A stretch of DNA of 64,000 bases from Rodentibacter ratti (GCF_002000485.1 NZ_MLAJ01000002.1:372001-436000), one strand, 5' to 3'. Numbered from the stretch's first letter, positions 1-9,406 are shown. Numbers and translations are program-made. Notes: generated by a model from the letters alone, not told the origin.

Positions 1-2
1 CT

Positions 3-302
3 CGGTCGGATAAACACGCTTTACTCATCCCGACAGTGCATTCCGATGCCTGCACCGGTTGTGGTAAATGTGAACAAGCCTGTGTGCTGGAAGAAGCGGC
101 AATTAAGATTTTACCAATGGATCTGGCGAAAGGTATGTTAGGCAAACATTATCGTTTAGGTTGGGAGGAAAAAGAAAAAGCCGGGCATTCTCTTGCACCG
201 AAAGATATCATTTCTTTACCTGCCCGCACACCAGAGGCTACAGTGACGATACCGGAGGTCGCAGAACCTGTTTTGGCACCAATTTTAGAGGTAACCAAAT
301 AA
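3..302 (+). CDS. napG: NapG, ferredoxin-type quinol dehydrogenase subunit (C-terminal part)
   Basis: The start lies before the window; the frame is open from base 3. The fragment keeps a final 4Fe-4S motif ([11 protein letters not shown]) followed by the tail typical of NapG, with [13 protein letters not shown]. NapG is a periplasmic protein with four 4Fe-4S clusters that works with membrane protein NapH to pass electrons from quinol towards the periplasmic nitrate reductase NapAB. The stop codon overlaps the napH start by one base, so the two are translationally coupled. Identification rests on the motif, the tail and the downstream napHBC. Confidence 0.93.
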   Translation, partial: RSDKHALLIPTVHSDACTGCGKCEQACVLEEAAIKILPMDLAKGMLGKHYRLGWEEKEKAGHSLAPKDIISLPARTPEATVTIPEVAEPVLAPILEVTK

Positions 303-1168
303 TGGCAGCAAATGCACCTAAACATGCTGGGAGAGAAGCCCGTCAAAAATGGGGATGGTGGTATGCCAACCGCTTTTTGTTTTGGCGACGTTTAAGTCAA
401 CTAGGCATTCTTGCGATGTTTTTAAGTGGTCCTTGTTTTAATGTGTGGATCTTAAAAGGTAATTACAGTGGTAGCCTACTGTTTGATACGATTCCTTTGA
501 GTGATCCCTTAATCACTGCTGAAAGCCTTGCTGCGGGTCATTTACCCGATCTTCTGACCTTAATCGGTGCCATAATTATTGTACTTTGCTACGCAATACT
601 GGGAAGTAAAGTATTTTGTGGTTGGGTTTGTCCACTAAACATTGTGACAGATACTGCAGCATGGTTACGTCGTAAACTTGGTATTCGTCAAACGGCAAAA
701 CTCCCTAGAGGATTACGCTATGGTATTTTGACGATGATTTTAGTCGGCAGTGCTGTAAGCGGAATGTTACTGTGGGAATGGATTAATCCTGTTGCAGCAT
801 TAGGACGCGCTTTTGTATTCGGATTGGGTGCGACAGCTTGGTTAATCGCGGTAGTTTTTCTTTTTGATTTGTTGATTGTCGAACACGGTTGGTGCGGACA
901 TTTATGCCCAATCGGCGCGACTTACGGCATTATTGGTGCCAAAAGTATTCTCCGAATTAAAGTCATTGATCGCAGCAAATGTGACAATTGTATGGATTGC
1001 TATAACGTCTGTCCGGAAGCACAAGTGTTACGTTCACCTTTACACGGAAAAAAAGATGATAGCCTACTTGTGCTTTCGAAAGATTGCATCAGCTGTGGAC
1101 GTTGTATTGACGTCTGCGCTGAAAAAGTTTTTAAATTTTCAACTCGATTCAATCATTCAGGGGAGTGA
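302..1168 (+). CDS. napH: NapH, membrane 4Fe-4S quinol dehydrogenase subunit
   Basis: 288 residues. NapH is an inner-membrane protein that with NapG forms a quinol-oxidising route to nitrate reductase. Four or five hydrophobic segments are visible. CysXXXCysPro motifs (FCGWVCPLN and WCGHLCPIG) follow membrane helices, and the C-terminus has two 4Fe-4S motifs (CDNCMDCYNVCP and CISCGRCIDVC). An open frame continues upstream to 161, but the ATG at 302 overlaps the napG stop and begins the conserved N-terminus, so that start is chosen. The order G-H-B-C matches the H. influenzae nap operon. Confidence 0.95.
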   Translation: MAANAPKHAGREARQKWGWWYANRFLFWRRLSQLGILAMFLSGPCFNVWILKGNYSGSLLFDTIPLSDPLITAESLAAGHLPDLLTLIGAIIIVLCYAILGSKVFCGWVCPLNIVTDTAAWLRRKLGIRQTAKLPRGLRYGILTMILVGSAVSGMLLWEWINPVAALGRAFVFGLGATAWLIAVVFLFDLLIVEHGWCGHLCPIGATYGIIGAKSILRIKVIDRSKCDNCMDCYNVCPEAQVLRSPLHGKKDDSLLVLSKDCISCGRCIDVCAEKVFKFSTRFNHSGE

Positions 1169-1173
1169 TTAAT

Positions 1174-1617
1174 ATGACCAATCAGGTATCTAAAATTTTA
1201 GTGGGATTCATGACCGCACTTTTTGCCGGTTACTTAATGGCGAACGATGTCCAACCTATCGGTAAAGACCTAACTCAATCGCCGGAAAATATTGCACCGG
1301 CATTCCACACTGCACCGCGTGAAACGGAGTTACCGGCATTAAATTATGTGAACCAACCACCAATGGTGCCACACAGTGTGGCTAATTATCAGGTGACCAA
1401 AAATGTGAATCAATGCTTAAACTGCCACAGCCCGGAAAATTCACGTTTAAGTGGAGCAACCCGAATCAGCCCGACACACTTTATGGATCGTGATGGAAAC
1501 ATTGGTTCAAGCTCATCACCACGCCGTTATTTTTGTTTACAATGCCATGTTTCTCAATCAAATGTCGATCCTATCGTACCAAATGATTTCAAACCGATGA
1601 AAGGTTACGGTAACTAA
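1174..1617 (+). CDS. napB: NapB, diheme cytochrome c subunit of periplasmic nitrate reductase
   Basis: 147 residues. NapB is the small electron-transfer subunit of NapAB. Two CXXCH heme c sites are present, CLNCH at residues 81-85 and CLQCH at 121-125. The N-terminus is a signal peptide with a hydrophobic stretch ending near ALFAGYLMA. The ATG at 1174 is preceded by GGGAG at 1161-1165 with normal spacing; a GTG at 1165 would overlap that site and is less likely. It lies 5 bases behind napH and 12 before napC, in one operon. Confidence 0.95.
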   Translation: MTNQVSKILVGFMTALFAGYLMANDVQPIGKDLTQSPENIAPAFHTAPRETELPALNYVNQPPMVPHSVANYQVTKNVNQCLNCHSPENSRLSGATRISPTHFMDRDGNIGSSSSPRRYFCLQCHVSQSNVDPIVPNDFKPMKGYGN

Positions 1618-1629
1618 TAAGGAAGGATT

Positions 1630-2250
1630 ATGTCAGAGAAAAAACCAAATTTCATCGTGCGCTTTTGGCGTTGGTTTCGTAAACCAAGCCGTCTAGCCGT
1701 GGGAACAATCATTACTCTTGCTTTTATCGGCGGTATTTTATCTTGGGTAGGTTTTAATTACGGCTTAGAGCAAACGAATACTGAAAAATTCTGTGCAAGC
1801 TGCCATATGAATGACGCCTATCCGGAATATCTTCACAGCGTACATTACCAAACCCGTACGGGTGTAGGCGCGAGCTGTCCGGATTGCCATGTACCACACG
1901 AATTTGGGCCGAAGATGAAACGCAAAATCATTGCCGCAAAAGAGGTCTATGCCCATTACACTGGTAAAGTGGATACATTGGAGAAATTTAATCAGCATCG
2001 TTTGGAAATGGCTGAAAGAGAATGGGCAAGAATGAAAGCCAATGATTCTCAAGAATGTCGTAATTGTCATAATGTAGATCGAATGAATTTCAATGCACAA
2101 CGCTCTGTTGCGGCGAAAATGCACGAAAAAATCAAAACAGAAGGAAAAACCTGTATTGATTGTCATAAAGGTATTGCTCACCAGCTACCTGACATGAGTA
2201 ATGTAGAATCCGGCTTTAAAAAAGAGGCATCGGATAAAGCGGAAAAATAA
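1630..2250 (+). CDS. napC: NapC, membrane-anchored tetraheme cytochrome c quinol dehydrogenase
   Basis: 206 residues, NapC/NirT family. A single N-terminal membrane helix (about residues 23-43) anchors a periplasmic domain with four CXXCH sites: CASCH at 55, CPDCH at 83, CRNCH at 143 and CIDCH at 175. It oxidises membrane quinol and passes electrons to NapB. It is the last gene of the operon; a hairpin follows within 30 bases. AAGGA at 1620-1624 supports the start. Full length for the family. Confidence 0.96.
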   Translation: MSEKKPNFIVRFWRWFRKPSRLAVGTIITLAFIGGILSWVGFNYGLEQTNTEKFCASCHMNDAYPEYLHSVHYQTRTGVGASCPDCHVPHEFGPKMKRKIIAAKEVYAHYTGKVDTLEKFNQHRLEMAEREWARMKANDSQECRNCHNVDRMNFNAQRSVAAKMHEKIKTEGKTCIDCHKGIAHQLPDMSNVESGFKKEASDKAEK

Positions 2251-2278
2251 TTAATTTTTGACCGCACTTTATATAAAT

Positions 2279-2305
2279 ATCGGCACCTTTTGGTGCCGAT
2301 TTAAT
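2279..2305 (+). terminator. Rho-independent-like terminator after napC
   Basis: A perfect hairpin, ATCGGCACC, loop TTTT, GGTGCCGAT (2279-2300), is followed by TTAAT. It lies 29 bases after the napC stop. The trailing T run is short, so termination strength is uncertain. Confidence 0.7.
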
Positions 2306-2339
2306 ACTCATAAAATGTTTCTATACTAGAAATATATTT

Positions 2340-2376
2340 AAAGCCCGATACCTTTCAATAAGATCGGGCTTTATTT
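2340..2376. terminator. Hairpin between convergent napC and methyltransferase genes
   Basis: The stem AAAGCCCGAT / ATCGGGCTTT (2340-2372) has A-rich and T-rich flanks on both sides, so it could end transcription from either strand. On the minus strand it lies about 50 bases after the methyltransferase stop. Confidence 0.7.
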
Positions 2377-2423
2377 TATCCTTAATAAAAAATATTAAGC
2401 TATTAATAGCATTTTCAGTCAGT

Positions 2424-3968
2424 TTAGATAATTCCTAAACATTCTAACTGTGGCAATTGATTTTCTACAAATTTATTGTAGATTCTTTCCATTGCGGCTT
2501 TTCCTTCTTCGTCCTTTTCCAAAGTTTTCCCGTCTTCAACCATAAATAGACCATTTTCTTTTAATAAACTCCAGGCAAAATCCAATTGTTTTTTCTTCGT
2601 AAACCCATCAATATGGGCAAGTAAAAACCAACGCTGTATCATATCAAGATTGTATGCACCGCCGGTAACTGGACTAGCAAGATAGTTAATACTGAATTGC
2701 GAAGAACGGGATTGCTCCAAAACATAGCGATTAAATGCCATGCAATGTGGGCGCGCTTGCTCAATTGTCTCTTCCGATTGTGCCACCGCCAAATTATTTT
2801 TACCGACAAGAATAGCTAAAACAGTAAAAATATCCGCTTCATTAAAGCGACCTTTTAATGTTTCAACGATATCCTTAACCAAGTGGATTTTATGATCCTG
2901 CAGTATATCCAATATCGGATTAAATAAATCTACGTTCAAATCAACACTCAAATGACCTGAAGCTTTCATTTCAATTTGTTTACGAGGGGTATGTAACAAG
3001 ACACGCAATTTTTTCCATGCTTCTCTTTGTTCATAGCTATTTAATCGACGCGCACCTTTTATCCAAAAATCCTTGCGGAATTGTTTATTTAAAATAAAGT
3101 CTTTAACGGTTTGAGCAAATGACGGATCACTAAAACTTGCGATTAATTCACGTTGCTCTTGGTTATATAGCGTTTCATTAAAATCGTCTAAATAATTACT
3201 AGAGCAAGCGAAAGTCAATTTGGCGGATTCCAACCATTTTTGCATATCGGCAAAATACATCGGTTGCCAGTCTTTATTTAAATATTCGTGAGCAACATAA
3301 TGTGGATCTTTGTTTTTAAGTTGCTCGACCCGAGAGAGTAATTCCGGTGATTTTTGTGTTAGATTAGTGCTTTGAGCAAATACTTTACCAACAAATTCTA
3401 TACTATCCTTAATATTTTGTTGGCGACTATTGGAATGTGCGGTCATTGTATTATGATGTTGAAGCAATAAATGGCGCAGTGGCGATGGCGCAGACCATCC
3501 CGGCAACGTATTGTAACTGATATATAAGATGCCGCCGACTTTTAGTTTACGACGAATAAAATCCACCACAATGGCACGGTTTTCATCAGAAATCCAAGAC
3601 CAAATACCATGTAAACCGATAAAATCAAATTCAGGTAAATCATCACGCTTACAAAATTCATTAAAACCTTGATCTGCGATTAATGCACCATTATTCGCCA
3701 CCTCAGAAAGATAACTGGCAAAATTGGCTTGAGATGGATTAAAATCCGTAGCATACCATTTAGCATGACCGGCTGTCGCATGTACATTCATCGATATACC
3801 TTGCCCAAACCCAAGCTCACAAGCATGATATTGAGAAGTTAAAATTGATTCCGGTAGTGCAATCCCTGCCATTAAAAAAGGAATAATGGCATTATTAGGA
3901 TTGAGCTCCGAATAATAACCAAATGTGTAATTTATATCGCTAACATAGCCTTCTGACCAACTAGACAT
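2424..3968 (-). CDS. Class I SAM-dependent methyltransferase with C-terminal regulatory domain
   Basis: 514 residues from the chosen ATG at 3968, which has GGGGAAA at 3975-3981 upstream; a longer frame to 3998 lacks such a site. The N-terminal third has a SAM-binding motif I (ACELGFGQGIS) and a motif near DFIGLHGIWSWI. The middle and C-terminal parts look like the methyltransferase regulatory domain family (PF10119 type) by memory. Substrate unknown. It stands alone between hairpins, not in an operon. No signal peptide is seen, so it is probably cytoplasmic. Family call is reasonably sure; function is not. Confidence 0.75.
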   Translation of the reverse strand: MSSWSEGYVSDINYTFGYYSELNPNNAIIPFLMAGIALPESILTSQYHACELGFGQGISMNVHATAGHAKWYATDFNPSQANFASYLSEVANNGALIADQGFNEFCKRDDLPEFDFIGLHGIWSWISDENRAIVVDFIRRKLKVGGILYISYNTLPGWSAPSPLRHLLLQHHNTMTAHSNSRQQNIKDSIEFVGKVFAQSTNLTQKSPELLSRVEQLKNKDPHYVAHEYLNKDWQPMYFADMQKWLESAKLTFACSSNYLDDFNETLYNQEQRELIASFSDPSFAQTVKDFILNKQFRKDFWIKGARRLNSYEQREAWKKLRVLLHTPRKQIEMKASGHLSVDLNVDLFNPILDILQDHKIHLVKDIVETLKGRFNEADIFTVLAILVGKNNLAVAQSEETIEQARPHCMAFNRYVLEQSRSSQFSINYLASPVTGGAYNLDMIQRWFLLAHIDGFTKKKQLDFAWSLLKENGLFMVEDGKTLEKDEEGKAAMERIYNKFVENQLPQLECLGII

Positions 3969-4197
3969 AAGAGATTTCCCCACTAATTTCCATATCATTA
4001 AATAATAATTTCTATTGCTACTACATTAAAAGTCCACGCAATATACCTTATTTTTAAAATATAGTCGTTAAAATTATTTAAGGAATATCTCATTTTTTAT
4101 CATGATTTTTTACCAAATACTAAAAAAGTACTACATTCCAAAATTAATTAACTTAACATAAAGTGAGTTTTTTATATTTATCCTAAGCGGCATATTA

Positions 4198-4229
4198 AAA
4201 AAGTGCGGTCATTTTTGACCGCACTTTTT
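4198..4229 (-). terminator. Inverted uptake-signal pair, terminator of betT-like gene
   Basis: AAAGTGCGGTCA and TGACCGCACTTT form a hairpin 15 bases after the minus-strand stop at 4244, followed on that strand by a T run. It carries two uptake signal sequences in opposite orientation. Confidence 0.8.
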
Positions 4230-4243
4230 GATACTAATAAAAA

Positions 4244-6271
4244 TTACTCAGCTAATTCTACTTGTTCATGTGCCATTAATTCCTGACCGACATCATCAAG
4301 TAAAGTGAGATAACGCTCGTATTGTCTCAATATGTCGGCTATCAATTCATCTTGATCCATATATTGCACATCATAACCAACACGCCCATCAAAAAAATAC
4401 GTATAAGGCTGATAACTCGTTCCATGTTGAATATGTGGAAGATTTTCATCGTTAATTAGCTGTTCGGAAACCTCATGTCCGACGGATTTAATCCCATACA
4501 TAAAATCACGCATCAATTCTTTTTGAATGACTAATTCTACTGCGGGTTCTTCCTGCTCAAATAAGGTATTAACTTGTACGTTTAAATTATATTTACCGAT
4601 AAGTTCTTGGCGCAATTCACGCATTGCCGGCAACGCTGTGTATTTTAAGAAACGTAAAATATCTTTTTCCTGTGTTTGGTTCATCATTTGTTCCAAACGT
4701 TCTTTCCATTTTTCACCCGTCCATAAAATACTGGTCGGATTCACCTTTGTTGTAAAGTATTTTTTATCTGCATTTAACCCTTTCCATAGACTAAAACACA
4801 TCACTAACATCAATACGGCAAAAGGTAATGCCACCATTAATGTCATAGCCTGCAAGTTTGCTAAACCACCTGATTGCATTAATACAACTGCTACTATGGA
4901 CATCAATACACCCCACATCACGGTTTGCCAGTTAGGTGATACAAGGCTTTTATCACGAGAAGCAATATTGTTCAAAACATAAATTCCCGAATCCGCCGAA
5001 GTGATAAAAAATAGAGAAATAACGATCAAACTTACCAAACCGCTCATAGTAGGTAATGGCAAATAATCAAGGAACTTAAACAATAAAGTTTCCGGTGATG
5101 AAATCATTTGTCCCAGTACACCGGCAGCCTCACCATCATTTAACCAGATAGCGGTATTACCAAATACTGTAAACCAGAGGATACCAAATAAACTTGGGAT
5201 GACTAATACACCAAAAATAAATTCACGGATAGTACGCCCTTTGGAAATGCGGGCGATAAATAGCCCGACAAAGGGTGCCCATGAACACCACCACGCCCAA
5301 TAAAGCACCGTCCAACCACTAAACCATTCGGTATGTTCTTGCTCATACACATAGGTTTTAAAACTAAGTTGTACTAAATTACTAAGATAGCTGCCAATGT
5401 TATCGCTAAATGCCGAGAGTAAATAAAGCGTTGGCCCGGTAACTAACACAAAAATGAGTAATAAAAATGCCAATGTTAAATTCAATTCACTAAGCATTTT
5501 TACCCCTTTCCCTACGCCTGAGATAGCAGAAAAAACCGCTAGACTCATTACCACAGCAATCACAATAATTTGTAATGTAAAAGTATTTTCACTCACCCAT
5601 CCCATTTGATGCAAACCTGCACCTAATTGAGAAGCACCAAAACCTAGCGTAGTAATAATACCGAATAAGGTGGCAAGCAATGCCACAATATCGATGAGAT
5701 CTCCTACTTTTCCATTGATGCGATCTTTCAACAACGGATAAAAACAAGAGCGTAATGCTAACGGCAATTTATAACGGAAACCAAAATAAGCCAAAGCTAA
5801 TGCAATCGTGCCATATACCGCCCAAGCATGAATCCCCCAGTGAAATAAAGTATGTAATAATGCCTCTTGCTGTCGATGTTCCGCCGCACCGCTGGTTATT
5901 TCTGAAAGATAGTGGGTTAATGGCTCAGCAACACCAAAGAACATTAACCCCACGCCCATGCCGGCAGCAAACAACATGGCAAGCCAAGAGAGGAAACTAA
6001 ATTCAGGTTCTTCCTCATCACTACCAAGTTTAATGTTCCCCAAACTACTTACGGATAAAATCAGTAAAAAGCCTAAAAAAACGGAGAATACCAATACATA
6101 AAACCAGCTAAAATTTGCAAAGATACCGGCTTTCGCTTGGTTTAATAATGCTTGAGTTTGAGCCGGTGCGATTAAAATCATCGCCACCAGTAATAAAACA
6201 AAAAACAGCGTTAATCCAATCACAAAAGGATTAAATGACGTTCGCTTTTCCATAAATTGAGATAAAGACAA
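4244..6271 (-). CDS. betT: BCCT family choline/glycine betaine transporter (BetT type)
   Basis: 675 residues. BCCT carriers import quaternary ammonium osmolytes using ion gradients. About twelve membrane helices are visible, and the family tryptophan-rich segment appears as WTVLYWAWWCSWAPF. The hydrophilic C-terminal tail of roughly 170 residues is long, as in BetT proteins whose tail tunes transport to osmolarity. The preferred start is a TTG at 6271, because AAGGGGAAAGG lies directly upstream; an ATG at 6254 would sit too far from it. H. influenzae has a homologue annotated betT. Exact substrate (choline or betaine) is inference. Confidence 0.9.
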   Translation of the reverse strand: MSLSQFMEKRTSFNPFVIGLTLFFVLLLVAMILIAPAQTQALLNQAKAGIFANFSWFYVLVFSVFLGFLLILSVSSLGNIKLGSDEEEPEFSFLSWLAMLFAAGMGVGLMFFGVAEPLTHYLSEITSGAAEHRQQEALLHTLFHWGIHAWAVYGTIALALAYFGFRYKLPLALRSCFYPLLKDRINGKVGDLIDIVALLATLFGIITTLGFGASQLGAGLHQMGWVSENTFTLQIIVIAVVMSLAVFSAISGVGKGVKMLSELNLTLAFLLLIFVLVTGPTLYLLSAFSDNIGSYLSNLVQLSFKTYVYEQEHTEWFSGWTVLYWAWWCSWAPFVGLFIARISKGRTIREFIFGVLVIPSLFGILWFTVFGNTAIWLNDGEAAGVLGQMISSPETLLFKFLDYLPLPTMSGLVSLIVISLFFITSADSGIYVLNNIASRDKSLVSPNWQTVMWGVLMSIVAVVLMQSGGLANLQAMTLMVALPFAVLMLVMCFSLWKGLNADKKYFTTKVNPTSILWTGEKWKERLEQMMNQTQEKDILRFLKYTALPAMRELRQELIGKYNLNVQVNTLFEQEEPAVELVIQKELMRDFMYGIKSVGHEVSEQLINDENLPHIQHGTSYQPYTYFFDGRVGYDVQYMDQDELIADILRQYERYLTLLDDVGQELMAHEQVELAE

Positions 6272-6590
6272 ACCTTTCCCCTTAAAATGAAGTCTATTAA
6301 TTAAAAATTCGATTTATTCAAAACGTTGCCATTAGGCAAAAAAGTGTGTAGTGGAACCACTACAATGACAGCACATAGAAGTGCGATTTTGGTAGAAATA
6401 CTCAGTAGGCATTGTGAGATTATTTCTAAATAACGGGCGAATTCTATCAAAAAATGATGATTATTTCAAATTAGTAGATATTGACGAGTAAAAGTGCAGT
6501 GAAAAACACCGATATTTTCCGGCGTTATGTAGCAAATGCTCGAGATAGTTATTTCAATGAAAGATAAGGTGATTTCCCTTGTTTAATATA

Positions 6591-6660
6591 AATCCTCTCG
6601 CCCGCTTGCGGGAGAGAGACGACGGAAATTGCGTTCGGCAATTTTCGTCAGAGAGAGGGG
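6591..6660 (+). repeat. Palindromic intergenic repeat unit, copy 1
   Basis: The unit starts AATCCTCTCGCCCG and contains two successive hairpins. The first is CTCTC-CCCGC-TT-GCGGG-GAGAG with one unpaired base on each side. The second is a stem of about 12 bp, GACGGAAATTGC / GCAATTTTCGTC, with loop GTTCG. It ends in GAGAGAGGGG. Its inverted partner lies at 6695-6759. Confidence 0.75.
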
Positions 6661-6694
6661 AAATGTAGTTATCTTTGCAATAAATTTTGTTGTT

Positions 6695-6759
6695 CCCCCT
6701 CTCCCTCCGAAAATCCTACGGATTTTCTCCCCCCTCTCCCGTGAACGGGCGAGGGGATT
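6695..6759 (-). repeat. Palindromic intergenic repeat unit, copy 2 (inverted)
   Basis: Read on the minus strand it starts AATCCCCTCGCCCG, forms the hairpin CCCGT-GA/TC-ACGGG, then a second hairpin GAAAATCC-GTA-GGATTTTC, and ends GGAGGGAGAGGGG. This is the same architecture as 6591-6660, with the second stem diverged but its pairing kept. The two units lie tail to tail with 34 bp between them. Confidence 0.75.
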
Positions 6760-6834
6760 ACTATTCAATAAACAGACTCAGGTTTGTATAACTGCTATGT
6801 AATATCAATATTTTTACCGCATTTGAAAGAAAAA

Positions 6835-7986
6835 CTATATCCGTTCTTCAATAATGCCCCCGCCTAAACAAATCTCGTCCAGATAAAATACGGCAGATTG
6901 TCCGGGGGTCACGGCAGCTTGAGGTTCATCAAAAACAACACGGATAGTGTCATTATCAATAGGCTCTATTACACAAGGAATATCCGCTTGACGATAGCGG
7001 GTTTTCACTGTGCAACATAAGGGATCTTGAATCGTTTGACGATCTACCCAATGAAGCTGTTTAGCGATTAATCCTTTGGAAAATAAACGTGGATGATCAT
7101 GACCTTGCGCCACAATGAGTTCGTTATTTTCCACATTTTTATCCACCACATACCAAGCTTCGTCACCGGCATTTTTCAATCCGCCAATACCCAAGCCTTT
7201 ACGCTGTCCCAAGGTGTGGTACATTAAGCCCTCATGGCGACCAATCACCTCTCCATCCACCGTACGAATATCTCCTGGTTGTGCCGGTAAATAACGGGCT
7301 AAAAAATCTTTGAATTTACGTTCACCAATAAAGCAGATTCCCGTTGAATCTTTCTTTTTTGCCGTGATCAAACCTAGCTCTTCGGCAATTGCACGCACAA
7401 TCGGCTTTTCAATTTCCCCCACCGGGAAAAGGCTTTGCCCCACTTGCTGATGGCTTAGGGTATATAAAAAATAGCTTTGATCTTTATTGGCATCCAAACC
7501 ACGTAATAATTTGGCTTGATTGTCATCACCTGAGCGACGAACATAATGCCCGGTGGCGATATAATTAGCGCCGAGATCTTCTGCCGCATACTCTAAAAAA
7601 GCTTTAAATTTAATTTCTTTATTACACAAAATATCCGGATTTGGTGTTCGCCCTGCTTTGTATTCCGTTAAAAAATGCTCAAAGACATTATCCCAATACT
7701 CAGCAGCAAAATTAATTTTATGCAGTTTAATGCCAAGTTTGTCACACACTGCTTGCGCATCGGCAAGATCCGCTGCTGCCGTGCAATAATCCGTATCATC
7801 ATCCTCTTCCCAGTTTTTCATAAACAAGCCTTCCACTTGGTAGCCCTGTTGCTGAAGAATAAAGGCAGAAACAGAAGAATCCACCCCACCGGACATTCCA
7901 CAAATCACTTGTTTCTTACTATTTTCGGCAAGTTGTTCTGATGTGAGTTGAGGGAAATATTGATTGTAAGTTTTTGAAATTAACAT
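6835..7986 (-). CDS. mnmA: MnmA, tRNA-specific 2-thiouridylase
   Basis: 383 residues, the usual length. MnmA thiolates U34 of tRNAs for Lys, Glu and Gln, taking sulfur from the IscS/Tus relay. The N-terminal PP-loop SGGVDSS binds ATP. The two catalytic cysteines lie in [12 protein letters not shown] and [10 protein letters not shown]. The ATG at 7986 with GGGAG just upstream starts the conserved MLISKTYNQ; a longer frame to 8022 is not needed. It follows the nqr-apbE-nqrM block on the same strand with an uptake signal in the gap. Confidence 0.97.
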   Translation of the reverse strand: MLISKTYNQYFPQLTSEQLAENSKKQVICGMSGGVDSSVSAFILQQQGYQVEGLFMKNWEEDDDTDYCTAAADLADAQAVCDKLGIKLHKINFAAEYWDNVFEHFLTEYKAGRTPNPDILCNKEIKFKAFLEYAAEDLGANYIATGHYVRRSGDDNQAKLLRGLDANKDQSYFLYTLSHQQVGQSLFPVGEIEKPIVRAIAEELGLITAKKKDSTGICFIGERKFKDFLARYLPAQPGDIRTVDGEVIGRHEGLMYHTLGQRKGLGIGGLKNAGDEAWYVVDKNVENNELIVAQGHDHPRLFSKGLIAKQLHWVDRQTIQDPLCCTVKTRYRQADIPCVIEPIDNDTIRVVFDEPQAAVTPGQSAVFYLDEICLGGGIIEERI

Positions 7987-8102
7987 AAATTCTCCCGTAA
8001 CTTCGGTTAAGGCGAAGCACATTGGTTATTGTTAAAAATCGGCGAAATAAGCCTGTTTCTTTCAGCTATCCGATAAAAAGTGCGGTCAAAATTCAACGAA
8101 AT

Positions 8103-8363
8103 TTATTTCACTTCATAAAACGATGTATCATCATTTTTCTTCGCAAATTTTTGTTCGTATTCCGCTTTGGCTTGTTCATCACCTGCATCAAGTTTTGATT
8201 GAAGTGTATCGCAAGGTTTATCACAATCACAGGCTTTGGCAATTCCCAATGTGGACAAGCCACCACAGCTGCCTTTTAGGCTCTGTTTTTTGATAATAAA
8301 GCCAATCGACATCAGTAAAATAATCGCCACAAAGGCGATGAGGGTAAAAAATAACGTTTGCAT
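8103..8363 (-). CDS. nqrM: NqrM, Na+-NQR maturation protein
   Basis: 86 residues with one N-terminal membrane helix, then a cysteine-rich segment (GSCGGL and CDCDKPCD). NqrM is needed to insert the iron centre coordinated by NqrD and NqrE; the cysteines are thought to deliver iron. It starts 2 bases after the apbE stop, so it is co-expressed with it. Position behind nqrA-F and apbE is the standard arrangement and fixes the identity. Confidence 0.93.
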   Translation of the reverse strand: MQTLFFTLIAFVAIILLMSIGFIIKKQSLKGSCGGLSTLGIAKACDCDKPCDTLQSKLDAGDEQAKAEYEQKFAKKNDDTSFYEVK

Positions 8364-8365
8364 GA

Positions 8366-9406
8366 TTATTCCTTTGTTTCCATCAATTTTTTAAATGCGG
8401 ATGACATTTTTGTTTCAAAGCCATTTTCGGTTTTGATGATTAAATAGACCGCAAGATCATTTTTCTCCGCCACTTCAAGGGCTTTTTCTTCCCCGAGTAC
8501 AAATAAACCCGTTGATAGACCGTCCGCAGTCATGGTTGTTGGAGTAAACACCGTGATGGAGGCAAGATGATGTTGAATCGGGTAACCTGTTTTCGGATCA
8601 ATTTCATGGGCGAAACGTTTGCCGTTTTCTTCAAAATAAATACGGTAATCGCCGGAGGTTGCCATTGCCATATTATTTAAACCAATCACATTTTCAACCG
8701 CTCTTTCTCCCGTTATATTAGGCTTTTCAATGGCGATTTGCCAAGGTTTTCCTTCCGCGTTTTTTCCTTTGGCTCGAATTTCGCCCCCAATTTCCACCAT
8801 ATAGTTTTGTACATTAAGCTGTTCCAATTTCTCTGCCACTTGATCCACCCCAAAACCCTTCGCAATAGAAGAAAGGTCGATATAAACTTGTGGCACAGAT
8901 TTGCTTAATGTTGGGGTTTGACCACTCATATCAAGGGTAATTTTATCAAGCCCTACCCAAGATTGACGCTCTGCAAGTTGTTCCGGTGTCGGTTGGCGTT
9001 CCGGGCGTTTTTCAGGACCAAATCCCCATAAATTCACAACCGGTCCAACAGTCACATCAAGCGCCCCTTCAGTGATTTGATGGAGCCGAATAGCTTCGGC
9101 CAACACTTTCGCAAAATCTGCTGAAATTTCAATAGGCGTGTTGACTTGAGTATTTTGGTTAAAACGGCTCAATTCCGAATCCTTAATATAAGTGGACATT
9201 TTGGCATTGACGTCTTTTAAAATGCTATCAATCTGTTCATGGGTCTTTTGTGAACTTTCACTCACAGCACTATCATCAATATATTTTACATGATAGGTTG
9301 TGCCCATGGTTTTACCACTTAATGAGATCACTTCGGCCTCTTTCTTACAGGCCGCCAGTGAGCAAGCGAAAACAACGGCAAGTAGTCCACTCAATATTTT
9401 CTTCAT
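8366..9406 (-). CDS. apbE: ApbE, FAD:protein FMN transferase (lipoprotein)
   Basis: 346 residues with a lipoprotein signal (hydrophobic stretch, then SLAAC at the lipobox). ApbE attaches FMN covalently to threonine in the motif SGAT of NqrB and NqrC, both encoded just upstream. Visible family features include GTTYHVKY, a serine/glycine-rich DLSSIAKGFGVD segment and GEIRAKG. It is separated from nqrF by a 168 bp gap with two hairpins, so its expression may be uncoupled from, or lower than, that of nqrA-F. Confidence 0.95.
   Translation of the reverse strand: MKKILSGLLAVVFACSLAACKKEAEVISLSGKTMGTTYHVKYIDDSAVSESSQKTHEQIDSILKDVNAKMSTYIKDSELSRFNQNTQVNTPIEISADFAKVLAEAIRLHQITEGALDVTVGPVVNLWGFGPEKRPERQPTPEQLAERQSWVGLDKITLDMSGQTPTLSKSVPQVYIDLSSIAKGFGVDQVAEKLEQLNVQNYMVEIGGEIRAKGKNAEGKPWQIAIEKPNITGERAVENVIGLNNMAMATSGDYRIYFEENGKRFAHEIDPKTGYPIQHHLASITVFTPTTMTADGLSTGLFVLGEEKALEVAEKNDLAVYLIIKTENGFETKMSSAFKKLMETKE

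Larger units (their letters stand above)
6272..6834. other. 563 bp intergenic region between betT and mnmA
   Basis: The part next to betT (6272-6590) is AT-rich, with a degenerate uptake-signal remnant (AAGTGCAGT near 6490), and presumably holds the betT promoter, though I see no clear -35/-10 pair. The part from 6591 to 6759 is a pair of palindromic repeats described separately. A 61-codon open frame on the minus strand lies inside that repeat and has no protein-like features. Confidence 0.7.

Noticed and set aside
876-1172. Open frame of 98 codons inside napH in another frame
   Set aside because: It is a shadow of napH; its composition is odd and napH is fully accounted for.
6583-6768. 61-codon open frame on the minus strand between betT and mnmA
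   Set aside because: It lies entirely within the palindromic repeat pair; the product is arginine-rich and low in complexity, and no start site fits.
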